Source: Lachnospiraceae bacterium YSD2013
GTDB lineage: Bacteria; Bacillota; Clostridia; Lachnospirales; Lachnospiraceae
Reading direction: 5' to 3'
Assembly (NCBI GenBank): GCA_900100895.1
Contig: FMTX01000017.1
Location: 1-64,000 of the forward strand
DNA: 64,000 nucleotides
Part shown: positions 28,973-36,370 of the stretch, piece after piece
How the letters are laid out: each line of letters begins with the position of its first letter
Position numbering within the stretch: the first letter of the stretch is position 1
Position numbers and translations under genes: made by a program
The notes under the pieces: generated by a model
The model's input: only the letters and a program-made list of their open reading frames with translations
Told to the model about the DNA's origin: nothing
The model's database searches: none

Positions 28973-30016
28973 ATGGGAAGATACATTGCGAAAAGATGTA
29001 TGTATATCATAGCAGTTTTTATACTGTTGTCCTTCATGCTCTTCAGTCTTTACAGACTGATGCCGGCTAACCGTGCCTACACGGATGCCAAATCCGAGAT
29101 TCAGGCACTTAAGAACAGTATACCTGCATCTGAAAGAGAAACTAAATTTGAAGAGCTTTATCTTAAGTATCAGCGCTTGTACGGTACAGATACCGACAAC
29201 ACTATGATTTTGTACTTAAGATGGCTTGGATTGTATCCGTATTATGATGGAAAATGCAACGGTATTTTCCAGGGCAATTTCGGACATTCATATGAATACA
29301 ACCAGCCGGTAGTTGAGATGATCGGACCTGCATTCCGAAATTCGGTAATGATAGGACTTATTGCCGAGATTTTTGTCTTTGCAATTACGATACCTTTGGG
29401 AATACTGTGTGCGGTTAAGAGAGGATCGAGACTTGACCGAGGAGTGCAGACATTTTCACTTATAGGTTTCTCGACGCCAAGCTTTATTACATACATTATG
29501 TTCATTTTGCTTTTTGCATCCGTCCTTCGCATTTTCCCTGTATCGGGTATCAAGACCCCCGGCAGTAACTACACGGGATTGGCGTGGATTAAGGATACCG
29601 CATATTATATCGCGCTTCCGGTTATTGCATTGGTATTTGGTCACCTTGCATACAATATTCGTATTACAAGAGCATCTATGCTTGATGCTTTAAGTCTTGA
29701 CTGCGTAAGAACCGCCAGAGCAAAGGGCTTAAGCCGTAACAAGGTTATATTCTCCCACGCTTGGAGAAATGCACTTATTCCCCTTGTATCGGTTTTCGTA
29801 AGCAGCTTCTTTGGTGTTATTTATGGTGCAATCATGCTTGAGTCCATGTTCATTATAAAAGGTATGGGTCTCATGTTCCTTTCCGCTACAAGAGCGGCAG
29901 ACTATGATGTTATCATGTTTATCGAGGTTATCTACGTATTCATCGGTCTTTTACAGAACCTTATAATAGACCTTTGCTACGGCATAGTTGACCCCAGAGT
30001 ACGTATCAGTAAGTAA
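28973..30016 (+). CDS. oppB: oligopeptide-type ABC transporter permease, OppB-like
   Basis: A 347-residue inner-membrane permease of the BPD_transp_1 family. TM1 (MYIIAVFILLSFMLFSLYRL) is followed by an outer loop longer than usual by roughly 25 residues (to about residue 110), then YLRWLG, GNFGHSY and five more TM segments. The cytoplasmic coupling (EAA) loop is DALSLDCVRTARAKGLS (238-254), which docks on the ATPases. The ATG at 28973 is preferred to the adjacent GTG at 28970 because it is better spaced from GAGAGG. oppC follows after 14 nt. Confidence 0.93.
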   Translation: MGRYIAKRCMYIIAVFILLSFMLFSLYRLMPANRAYTDAKSEIQALKNSIPASERETKFEELYLKYQRLYGTDTDNTMILYLRWLGLYPYYDGKCNGIFQGNFGHSYEYNQPVVEMIGPAFRNSVMIGLIAEIFVFAITIPLGILCAVKRGSRLDRGVQTFSLIGFSTPSFITYIMFILLFASVLRIFPVSGIKTPGSNYTGLAWIKDTAYYIALPVIALVFGHLAYNIRITRASMLDALSLDCVRTARAKGLSRNKVIFSHAWRNALIPLVSVFVSSFFGVIYGAIMLESMFIIKGMGLMFLSATRAADYDVIMFIEVIYVFIGLLQNLIIDLCYGIVDPRVRISK

Positions 30017-30030
30017 GGAGGTAGAAATAA

Positions 30031-32004
30031 ATGAATAAGAAAAAAGAAAACGTATTTCGCATCCTTGCACGCTGGTTCGTAAGATTTTTCATGGGTGCCA
30101 AGTACGAAGAGAAGATGTACAAGAAGGGAAAGACCATTGTTCCCGATGAGGAGAACAAGTCTGTTCCCAACGATTCAGAATTAATTGTAAGCCCTGCCAA
30201 GCAGGCATTTCAGGGATTTATATCCAATAAATTTGCGGTATTTGCATTTTTTGCATGGTTGTTTATTTTTGCATTTGTATTTATCGCACCTCACTTTATG
30301 CCCAAGTACTTTGACGCATACACAGAGGTTACACTTAAGAACCTTCCTCCCAACCTTACCATGATGAAGGTTCCCGCAGAACTTAAAAACGATATTAAGA
30401 TGATTGACAGCTACGGTCCCTTCTCTGTAGGCCTTTCCAATGCCGGCAAGGTATATGTATGGGGCTGTAAGAAGCTTGGTGCTTCGGGTATGGATGTAGA
30501 GATTCCCGAAGAATACAAGGACATTAAGATGGCCATGGTAGCAGCAGGTGTAGACCACATTGTTGCCATCGGCGAAGACGGTAAGATTTACGCTTGGGGT
30601 AGTGACAGATTCGGCCAGTACGGTCGTTCCGAGAATGCAATTAACAGTGCCACTATCGAAGCTATGCCCGAGGAACTTTATGAGAACGGTGTAGACGTGG
30701 CTCATGTTAAGAAACTTACTTGCGGTTATCAGGCTACCGCAATCCTTATGGATGACGGAACCGTATACGTATGGGGTAACAAGCAGGCATACTCCAACAT
30801 GGATCTTTTCCTTGACAGAACTGATATTTACGATATCGACTTTACACTTAACTACATTGTAGCTCTTGATATGAAGAGAAACGGTATCTACACAGGTACC
30901 CGCGGACTTTATGATACTGCCAAGACTTCTTTTACCGCTAAGGGCGAGAAGATGTTTACATTCTTAAACGGCAGAAAGATTAATGAGCTTACCGCTACCA
31001 CAGCCAATATGTGTATCCTTCTTGATGACGGAAGCATTGCACTTGTAGGTGACTCGGTAGCTGACACCATAGATCTTCCCAAGCTTCCCGAGGGTGAGCA
31101 GTTTGTGGACATCAAGGCAGGTAACTACCACTACACAGCTCTTACCAATAAGGGTAACGTATACAGCTTCGGCGGAGACCATTACTATCAGGCAGAGGCA
31201 CCCGCTAATCTTCAGGGCGTGTCCAAGATTTTTGCAGGTTCCTTCCAGAGCTATGCTGTAGACGCTAACGGTGACTACATGGATGCTTGGGGATTCAAGG
31301 GATTCCTTCTCGGCTCCGATGATGTAGGCGCTGATATTTGGGAGCGTATGATTAACGGTGGACGTGTCACCATGACAGTCGGTGCCGTTGCCGTAATTAT
31401 TGAAATTTTAATCGGTGTTACACTCGGATGTCTTGCAGGATACTTCGGCGGATGGGCTGATATTCTTATCATGCGTATTGCGGAAGTGTTCAGCTCGATT
31501 CCCACATTCCCGATTTTGCTTATTTTGACATCACTTCTTGCACAGGTTAACATGACCACCAATCAGCGATTGTTCATGGTTATGGTTATTCTGGGTGTCC
31601 TCGGATGGCCCGGATTTGCCAACATCACCCGTGCACAGATTCTTGTTGCGCGTGAAAGTGAATACGTAACCGCAGCACAGGCTATGGGTATTAAGGAAGG
31701 CCGAATCGCCTTCAGACATATACTGCCCAATATTGTTTCCGTTATTTTGGTAAGTATGACATTGAGCTTTGCAAGCGCAATGCAGACTGAGACATCGCTT
31801 TCCTTCCTTGGATTCGGTGTTACATATCCTCAGCCCAGCTGGGGCAATATGCTTACCAAGGCCAGCAACGCTACCGCAGCCAAGAACTTCTGGTGGCAGT
31901 GGGTATTTACGTCAGCATTACTTATCTTCGTAGGTGTATGCATTAACACCATCGGTGATACCATTCGCGACGTAATGGACCCTAAGACTAACAGTGAGAG
32001 GTAG
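30031..32004 (+). CDS. oppC: OppC-like ABC permease with an inserted RCC1-like beta-propeller
   Basis: At 657 residues it is about twice the family length (~300). Order: cytoplasmic N-terminus with a basic KKGK patch, TM1 (about 65-90), then an outer-face domain of about 300 residues (121-425), then the normal permease from LLGSDDVGADIWERMINGG onward, with five TM segments and the coupling loop EYVTAAQAMGIKEGR. The inserted domain has seven repeats of the RCC1 form xAGxxHxxALxxxGxVYxWG, for example AAGVDHIVAIGEDGKIYAWG (171-190), CGYQATAILMDDGTVYVWG (231-249) and KAGNYHYTALTNKGNVYSFG (362-381). The seventh ends AWGFKGFLLG, running into the family motif. It starts after AAGGAGGT. No frameshift is needed; this is a single continuous frame. 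Confidence 0.92.
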   Translation: MNKKKENVFRILARWFVRFFMGAKYEEKMYKKGKTIVPDEENKSVPNDSELIVSPAKQAFQGFISNKFAVFAFFAWLFIFAFVFIAPHFMPKYFDAYTEVTLKNLPPNLTMMKVPAELKNDIKMIDSYGPFSVGLSNAGKVYVWGCKKLGASGMDVEIPEEYKDIKMAMVAAGVDHIVAIGEDGKIYAWGSDRFGQYGRSENAINSATIEAMPEELYENGVDVAHVKKLTCGYQATAILMDDGTVYVWGNKQAYSNMDLFLDRTDIYDIDFTLNYIVALDMKRNGIYTGTRGLYDTAKTSFTAKGEKMFTFLNGRKINELTATTANMCILLDDGSIALVGDSVADTIDLPKLPEGEQFVDIKAGNYHYTALTNKGNVYSFGGDHYYQAEAPANLQGVSKIFAGSFQSYAVDANGDYMDAWGFKGFLLGSDDVGADIWERMINGGRVTMTVGAVAVIIEILIGVTLGCLAGYFGGWADILIMRIAEVFSSIPTFPILLILTSLLAQVNMTTNQRLFMVMVILGVLGWPGFANITRAQILVARESEYVTAAQAMGIKEGRIAFRHILPNIVSVILVSMTLSFASAMQTETSLSFLGFGVTYPQPSWGNMLTKASNATAAKNFWWQWVFTSALLIFVGVCINTIGDTIRDVMDPKTNSER

Positions 32005-32013
32005 GGTGCAGAT

Positions 32014-33030
32014 ATGGAATACTTATTAGAAGTTAAAAACTTACATACATTTTTTAAAACCAAGAAAGGTATCGTTAAGGCAGTTAACGACGTATCCTAT
32101 ACACTTGAAGCCGGCAAGACCATCGGTATCGTAGGTGAGTCCGGTTCCGGTAAGTCCGTAAGCGCCATGAGTATCTTAAGACTTCTTGACGGTAACGGAT
32201 ATATTGACAGCGGTGAGATCCTTTTTGAAGGCAAGAACCTTGCAGACTTTTCAGAGAGAGAAATGTGTCATGTCAGAGGTAACGATATCTCCGTTATCTT
32301 CCAGGAGCCCATGACCAGCTTGAACCCTGTATTCTCAATTGACAGACAGCTTTCCGAGCCCTTCATCATTCACCAGGGAATGAGCAAGAAAGAAGCTCAC
32401 GAGCACGCAATCGAGATGTTAAGAGACGTTCAGATTCCTAACCCTGAGGTTGTTATCAATCAGTATCCTCACCAGCTTTCAGGTGGTATGAGACAGAGAG
32501 TTATGATTGCCATGGCTCTTGCATGTAAGCCTAAGATTCTTATTGCCGACGAGCCTACGACAGCTCTTGACGTTACAATTCAGGCACAGATTCTTAAGCT
32601 TATGAACCAGCTTAAGAAAGATACAGGCGCATCCATCATCTTCATTACCCACGACCTTGGCGTAATCAACGAGATGGCTGACGATGTTGCCGTTATGTAC
32701 TGCGGTCAGGTAGTTGAGCATGCACCTGCTTCTGTTATTTTCCACAAGCAGAAGTACAGCCATCCTTACACCGAAGGCCTTATGCAGTCTATTCCCAGAC
32801 TTGATACAGAGGAAGAGCGCCTTGAGCCCATTCCCGGCGTTGTGCCTCATCCCCTGGCGCTTCCCAAGGGCTGTAAGTTTGCGCCCAGGTGTAAATATTG
32901 CACAGAGAGATGCCTTAACGAGGAACCCCCGCTTTCACAGGTAGGCGAGAATCATAAGGTAAGATGTTTCTATGCGGAAAAGGAGGTGCGTTTCAGTGAC
33001 GAACACAAAAAAATTACTGTCAATAACTAA
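32014..33030 (+). CDS. oppD: oligopeptide-type ABC transporter ATP-binding protein, OppD-like
   Basis: A 338-residue ATPase. Walker A is GESGSGKS (41-48), Q-loop IFQEPMTSLNP, signature LSGGMRQR, Walker B ILIADEPTTALD, and the H-loop is in IFITHDLG. The C-terminal oligopeptide extension has the cysteine pattern CKFAPRCKYCTERC...RCFY typical of OppD/DppD, where it can hold an iron-sulfur cluster. Unlike OppC and OppF, it has normal length and no insert. It starts after GAGGTAGGG, 9 nt after oppC, and overlaps oppF by 35 nt. Confidence 0.95.
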   Translation: MEYLLEVKNLHTFFKTKKGIVKAVNDVSYTLEAGKTIGIVGESGSGKSVSAMSILRLLDGNGYIDSGEILFEGKNLADFSEREMCHVRGNDISVIFQEPMTSLNPVFSIDRQLSEPFIIHQGMSKKEAHEHAIEMLRDVQIPNPEVVINQYPHQLSGGMRQRVMIAMALACKPKILIADEPTTALDVTIQAQILKLMNQLKKDTGASIIFITHDLGVINEMADDVAVMYCGQVVEHAPASVIFHKQKYSHPYTEGLMQSIPRLDTEEERLEPIPGVVPHPLALPKGCKFAPRCKYCTERCLNEEPPLSQVGENHKVRCFYAEKEVRFSDEHKKITVNN

Positions 33031-34591
33031 TTTGAAGAAATACTTCCCTGTTGCTAAGACCTCTATTTTCCAGAGAAAACAGTTATACGTAAGAGCCAAT
33101 GAAGATATTTCGATAGACATTTACGAAGGTGAGACACTCGGTGTCGTAGGTGAGTCCGGATGCGGTAAGTCTACCCTCGGACGTGTGCTTTTGCAGCTCT
33201 ATCCTCAGACTGCAGGATGTACCCTTTACTACGGTTCCACCATCGATGATATAACCCCTTCCTACGTGAAAGATACCATTCTTCACGCAGACAAGTACAA
33301 GAAGAAATACGAGAAAGCCGTTGCCAAGGCAGAAGCACTTGATAAGAAGGTTGCGGAAGCCGGCGGAGAAGACTCTGCAGATTTCTATCTTCTTCAGAGC
33401 CAGAACATTGCTCACTGTGATGTTCAGACAGCTGAAAGCAACATTGTTAAGATTCTCGGCGGTTTCTTTGTAGAAGACGACGCTGAAGGCAAGAAACTTC
33501 TTCTTGAGATTTTTGAAGCCAATAAGAAGCGCAACGTACTTCTTGACCGGAAGAAGAAACACACCGTTGAACTCGACCACTACGAGCATGATATAAAGAC
33601 AAACGGCTCCAGTTCCAAGGCTGAGGCTAAGGTTGCAGGCGCTAAGGCTGAGATTGCGAAAATCGACGCAGAAATATCCAAATTTGATACCGAGATTTCC
33701 AACGCTAAGATTAAGCTTGAGACTGTAAAGAGCAAATACTCGGGTAACGCAGAATTTGCCAAGTACGATGCTATGGCGGATAACGGTATCGACCTTGCAA
33801 GACTTACATACAAAGAGATGAGAGCTTTAAGAAAGGACCTTCAGATTATTTTCCAGGATCCTTATTCATCCCTTAACCCTCGTTTCACCGTAGGTCAGAT
33901 TATTGAAGAAGGTCTTGTTACACACAACTTCTTCAAGCACGGTTCTGCGAAGTTACGTGAGTACATCGTAGATACAATGGAGAAGTGCGGACTTCAGGAG
34001 TACATGCTTCACAGATATCCTCACCAGTTCTCAGGCGGACAGAGACAGCGTATCTGTATAGCAAGAGCTCTTGCAGTACAGCCCAAGTTCGTAGTATGTG
34101 ACGAGTGCGTATCCGCTCTTGACGTATCCATTCAGTCACAGATTATTAACCTTTTACAGGAACTTAAAGAGAAGCAGAAACTCACATACATGTTCATTTC
34201 CCATGACCTTTCGGTTGTTAAGTTTATTTCCGACCGAATCCTGGTAATGTACCTCGGTAATGTTGTTGAACTTGCTGATAAGAAGACTATATTTGACGAT
34301 CCCCGTCATCCTTACACTGTAGCCCTTCTTTCTTCAATTCCTACAACAGATCCCGATTCTGCCGACAAGGAAAAGATTATCCTCGAGGGTAACATTCCCA
34401 GCCCCGTTAATCCGCCCGCAGGATGTAAGTTCTGCACACGTTGCTACATGGCAACCGAGAAGTGCTCACGCGTAGCTCCTCCTCTTACCGAGATTGAGCC
34501 CGGTCACTTCTGTGCATGTCACTATCCCGAGAGAAAGATTGACGAGAACAAGAACTTCCTTTTCGAGGCTAAGACCAGTAAGGACGCTTAA
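32996..34591 (+). CDS. oppF: OppF-like ATP-binding protein with a coiled-coil insert
   Basis: A 531-residue ATPase; the usual length is about 320. The GTG at 32996 follows AAAGGAGGTG inside the end of oppD; an ATG at 32972 precedes that site. Walker A GESGCGKS (52-59) is followed by TLYYGSTIDDITPSYVK, then about 180 extra residues (about 85-265), rich in Lys, Glu and Ala with heptad-like helices (KAEALDKKVAEA, AEIAKIDAEISKF). The family sequence then resumes at LTYKEMRALRKDLQIIFQDPYSSLNPR. Signature FSGGQRQR is normal; Walker B reads VVCDECVSALD, with Cys where Pro is usual. The C-terminus has the oligopeptide cysteine pattern. The stop abuts the next start codon. Confidence 0.92.
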   Translation: MTNTKKLLSITNLKKYFPVAKTSIFQRKQLYVRANEDISIDIYEGETLGVVGESGCGKSTLGRVLLQLYPQTAGCTLYYGSTIDDITPSYVKDTILHADKYKKKYEKAVAKAEALDKKVAEAGGEDSADFYLLQSQNIAHCDVQTAESNIVKILGGFFVEDDAEGKKLLLEIFEANKKRNVLLDRKKKHTVELDHYEHDIKTNGSSSKAEAKVAGAKAEIAKIDAEISKFDTEISNAKIKLETVKSKYSGNAEFAKYDAMADNGIDLARLTYKEMRALRKDLQIIFQDPYSSLNPRFTVGQIIEEGLVTHNFFKHGSAKLREYIVDTMEKCGLQEYMLHRYPHQFSGGQRQRICIARALAVQPKFVVCDECVSALDVSIQSQIINLLQELKEKQKLTYMFISHDLSVVKFISDRILVMYLGNVVELADKKTIFDDPRHPYTVALLSSIPTTDPDSADKEKIILEGNIPSPVNPPAGCKFCTRCYMATEKCSRVAPPLTEIEPGHFCACHYPERKIDENKNFLFEAKTSKDA

Positions 34592-35209
34592 ATGTCACTT
34601 TTTCAGAATAATAAAGAGCCGGCTCCCCGTAAGAAACGCGGCGTAGAGAAATTTGCCGAAGACTATACGATAGAGTACTACGAAGACAAAAAAGGCCGTG
34701 AGAGACAACGTGCGGTTTATATAGGTCCACACATTAGGGTGTTGGAGGACGAGAAGACACTTAAGACCAAGGTTATAGGTGTTCTGATTACTTCGCTCCT
34801 GGCAGTGGCAGCCGTTTTACTTACTCACATCGGTGAGCATGCTTCGGCATGGTGGTTCGGAACGGTTATACCGCAGATGGTGGCGCTGTTCCCCTGCCTG
34901 TTTGTAGGCTTTGCACTTCCGAATCTTCCTTTCGGCGGTAAGGATATGCAGAGAGACCAGTACATGCACGGTATCATAAGACTGCTTAACAGCTTCGGAG
35001 CAATCACAGCCATTATGATAGTGGAACTCTTGGCAGAGTTGGCTTACAGAATCATACACAAGGACTGGATAGTCCTTTCGGGAGACATAGTATTTCTCCT
35101 GAAAGTGATTTTGGCTATTGTATGCAGCATATCAGCCATCATCATTTTGCGTAACATCGACGTTGATGAAACCGAGCTCGGTGTAGAACGCACGAATAGC
35201 AACAAATAA
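34592..35209 (+). CDS. unknown four-TM membrane protein ending the opp operon
   Basis: A 205-residue protein starting immediately after the oppF stop (no gap), which implies translational coupling. The N-terminal ~55 residues are polar and basic (RKKRGVEKF, KKGRERQRAVYIGPHIRV) and should be cytoplasmic. About four hydrophobic segments follow (near 60-80, 87-108, 127-150 and 162-182), with a loop PNLPFGGKDMQRDQ. No family motif is recognised. Position suggests an accessory subunit or assembly factor for this unusual transporter. A strong terminator follows. Confidence 0.75.
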   Translation: MSLFQNNKEPAPRKKRGVEKFAEDYTIEYYEDKKGRERQRAVYIGPHIRVLEDEKTLKTKVIGVLITSLLAVAAVLLTHIGEHASAWWFGTVIPQMVALFPCLFVGFALPNLPFGGKDMQRDQYMHGIIRLLNSFGAITAIMIVELLAELAYRIIHKDWIVLSGDIVFLLKVILAIVCSISAIIILRNIDVDETELGVERTNSNK

Positions 35210-35220
35210 AGCACTTTTAT

Positions 35221-35258
35221 AAACGCAAGCAAATCTGATTTGCTTGCGTTTCTTTTAT
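35221..35258 (+). terminator. terminator of the opp operon
   Basis: A perfect 14-bp stem (AAACGCAAGCAAAT/ATTTGCTTGCGTTT) with a 3-nt loop, then CTTTTATT. The bases after it (GTGTTAAAGTGTTAACATGTTAG) are repetitive and may belong to the next promoter. Confidence 0.9.
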
Positions 35259-35353
35259 TAATGTGTTAAAGTGTTAACATGTTAGCGCGTGACGCAGAGA
35301 TACTCGGAAACGTCAGCTGCAGCGCTAAATTTGTGAATGGAGAGGAAATGGAT

Positions 35354-36298
35354 ATGAAGAAAATTATTTCAACACTTTTGGCACTTGTTCTTGTGCTTTC
35401 TTTGACCGCTTGCGGTTCGGGTAAATCAGCTAATTTAAGATTTGTAACCGGTGGTGAGTCCGGCACATATTACGGCTTCGGTTCCGTAATTGCCCAGCAC
35501 GCTACCAATAACGCGGGCGTTAAGGTAACCGGCCTTGTAGGTAACGGTTCCCAGTCCAATATCAATGAGTTAAAAGAAGGTAACGCAGAGCTCGCATTCT
35601 GCCAGTCAGACGTTATGGCTTACGCTTATAACGGCACCAACCTTTTTGATACACCTATTACATGCTTCTCAACCGTTGCAGCTCTTTACACAGAGCAGGT
35701 TCAGATCGTTACTCTTAATCCCGACATTAAGACAGTAGCAGACCTTAAGGGTAAGAAGGTATCTATCGGCGCAGCAGGTTCAGGCGTATACTTCAACGCT
35801 ATCGACGTACTCGGCGTATATGGTTTAACCGAGAACGATATCGAGCCTACATACCAGAGCTTCGGAGATTCCGCAGACGCTCTTAAGGACGGCAAGATTG
35901 ACGCTGCATTCATGGTAGCAGGTGCACCTACAACAGCAGTAGTAGACCTTTCTACTACCAAGCAGGTATATCTTGTATCTCTTGACGACGAGCATGTAAA
36001 CGCACTTCTTACCGCTTCACCTTACTACGCTAAGGCAGTTATCAGTGCAGACACTTACAACATGCCTTCAGACGTTACAACCGTAGCGGTAGGTGCAGTT
36101 ATCCTTGCCAACAACGATGTATCCGAAGATGCAGTGTATGCATTCGTTAAGGACATTTTCGAAAACGCTGCTTCCCTTACCGACAGCCATGCCAAATACG
36201 CAGAAATCAGCCTTGAGTACGGCGCTTCCATCAAGTCCGTACCTTATCATCCCGGCGCTGCCAAGTACTTCGCAGAAAAAGGATTTAAGGTTAAATAG
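35354..36298 (+). CDS. TAXI-family TRAP transporter solute-binding lipoprotein
   Basis: A 314-residue lipoprotein that binds a solute outside the membrane for the TRAP permease encoded downstream. The ATG at 35354 sits 8 nt after GGAGAGG; an ATG at 35348 is too close to it, and an upstream in-frame ATG at 35279 is unsupported. The signal peptide ends in LSLTAC. TAXI signatures: FVTGGESGTYYGFGSVIAQ near the start, GNGSQSNINELKEGNAELAFCQSDV, and LKGKKVSIGAAGSGVYFNA. Ligands of the family are mostly small organic acids or amino acids such as glutamate; the ligand here is unknown. A hairpin separates it from the permease gene. Confidence 0.92.
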   Translation: MKKIISTLLALVLVLSLTACGSGKSANLRFVTGGESGTYYGFGSVIAQHATNNAGVKVTGLVGNGSQSNINELKEGNAELAFCQSDVMAYAYNGTNLFDTPITCFSTVAALYTEQVQIVTLNPDIKTVADLKGKKVSIGAAGSGVYFNAIDVLGVYGLTENDIEPTYQSFGDSADALKDGKIDAAFMVAGAPTTAVVDLSTTKQVYLVSLDDEHVNALLTASPYYAKAVISADTYNMPSDVTTVAVGAVILANNDVSEDAVYAFVKDIFENAASLTDSHAKYAEISLEYGASIKSVPYHPGAAKYFAEKGFKVK

Positions 36299-36316
36299 TT
36301 TGTAATCACAAGCAAC

Positions 36317-36352
36317 AAAGGCGGATTCTTGTGAAGAGTCCGCCTTTCTTTC
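36317..36352 (+). terminator. internal terminator between the TRAP binding protein and permease genes
   Basis: A 14-bp stem (AAAGGCGGATTCTT/AAGAGTCCGCCTTT, one wobble) with a GTG loop and a CTTTCTT tail; the permease ribosome site begins right after. It probably sets an excess of binding protein. Confidence 0.8.
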
Positions 36353-36370
36353 TTAGGAGAATCGGTACAT

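Noticed and set aside
30031-32004. Possibility that the long oppC frame is an assembly or frameshift fusion of two genes
   Set aside because: The propeller joins the permease in one uninterrupted frame, repeats continue up to the family motif, and the TM1 half and the core half are both needed for a complete OppC.
32996-34591. Possible intein in oppF
   Set aside because: The insert lacks intein splicing motifs (no Cys/Ser start with TxxH block, no terminal HN) and is Lys/Glu/Ala-rich and helical.
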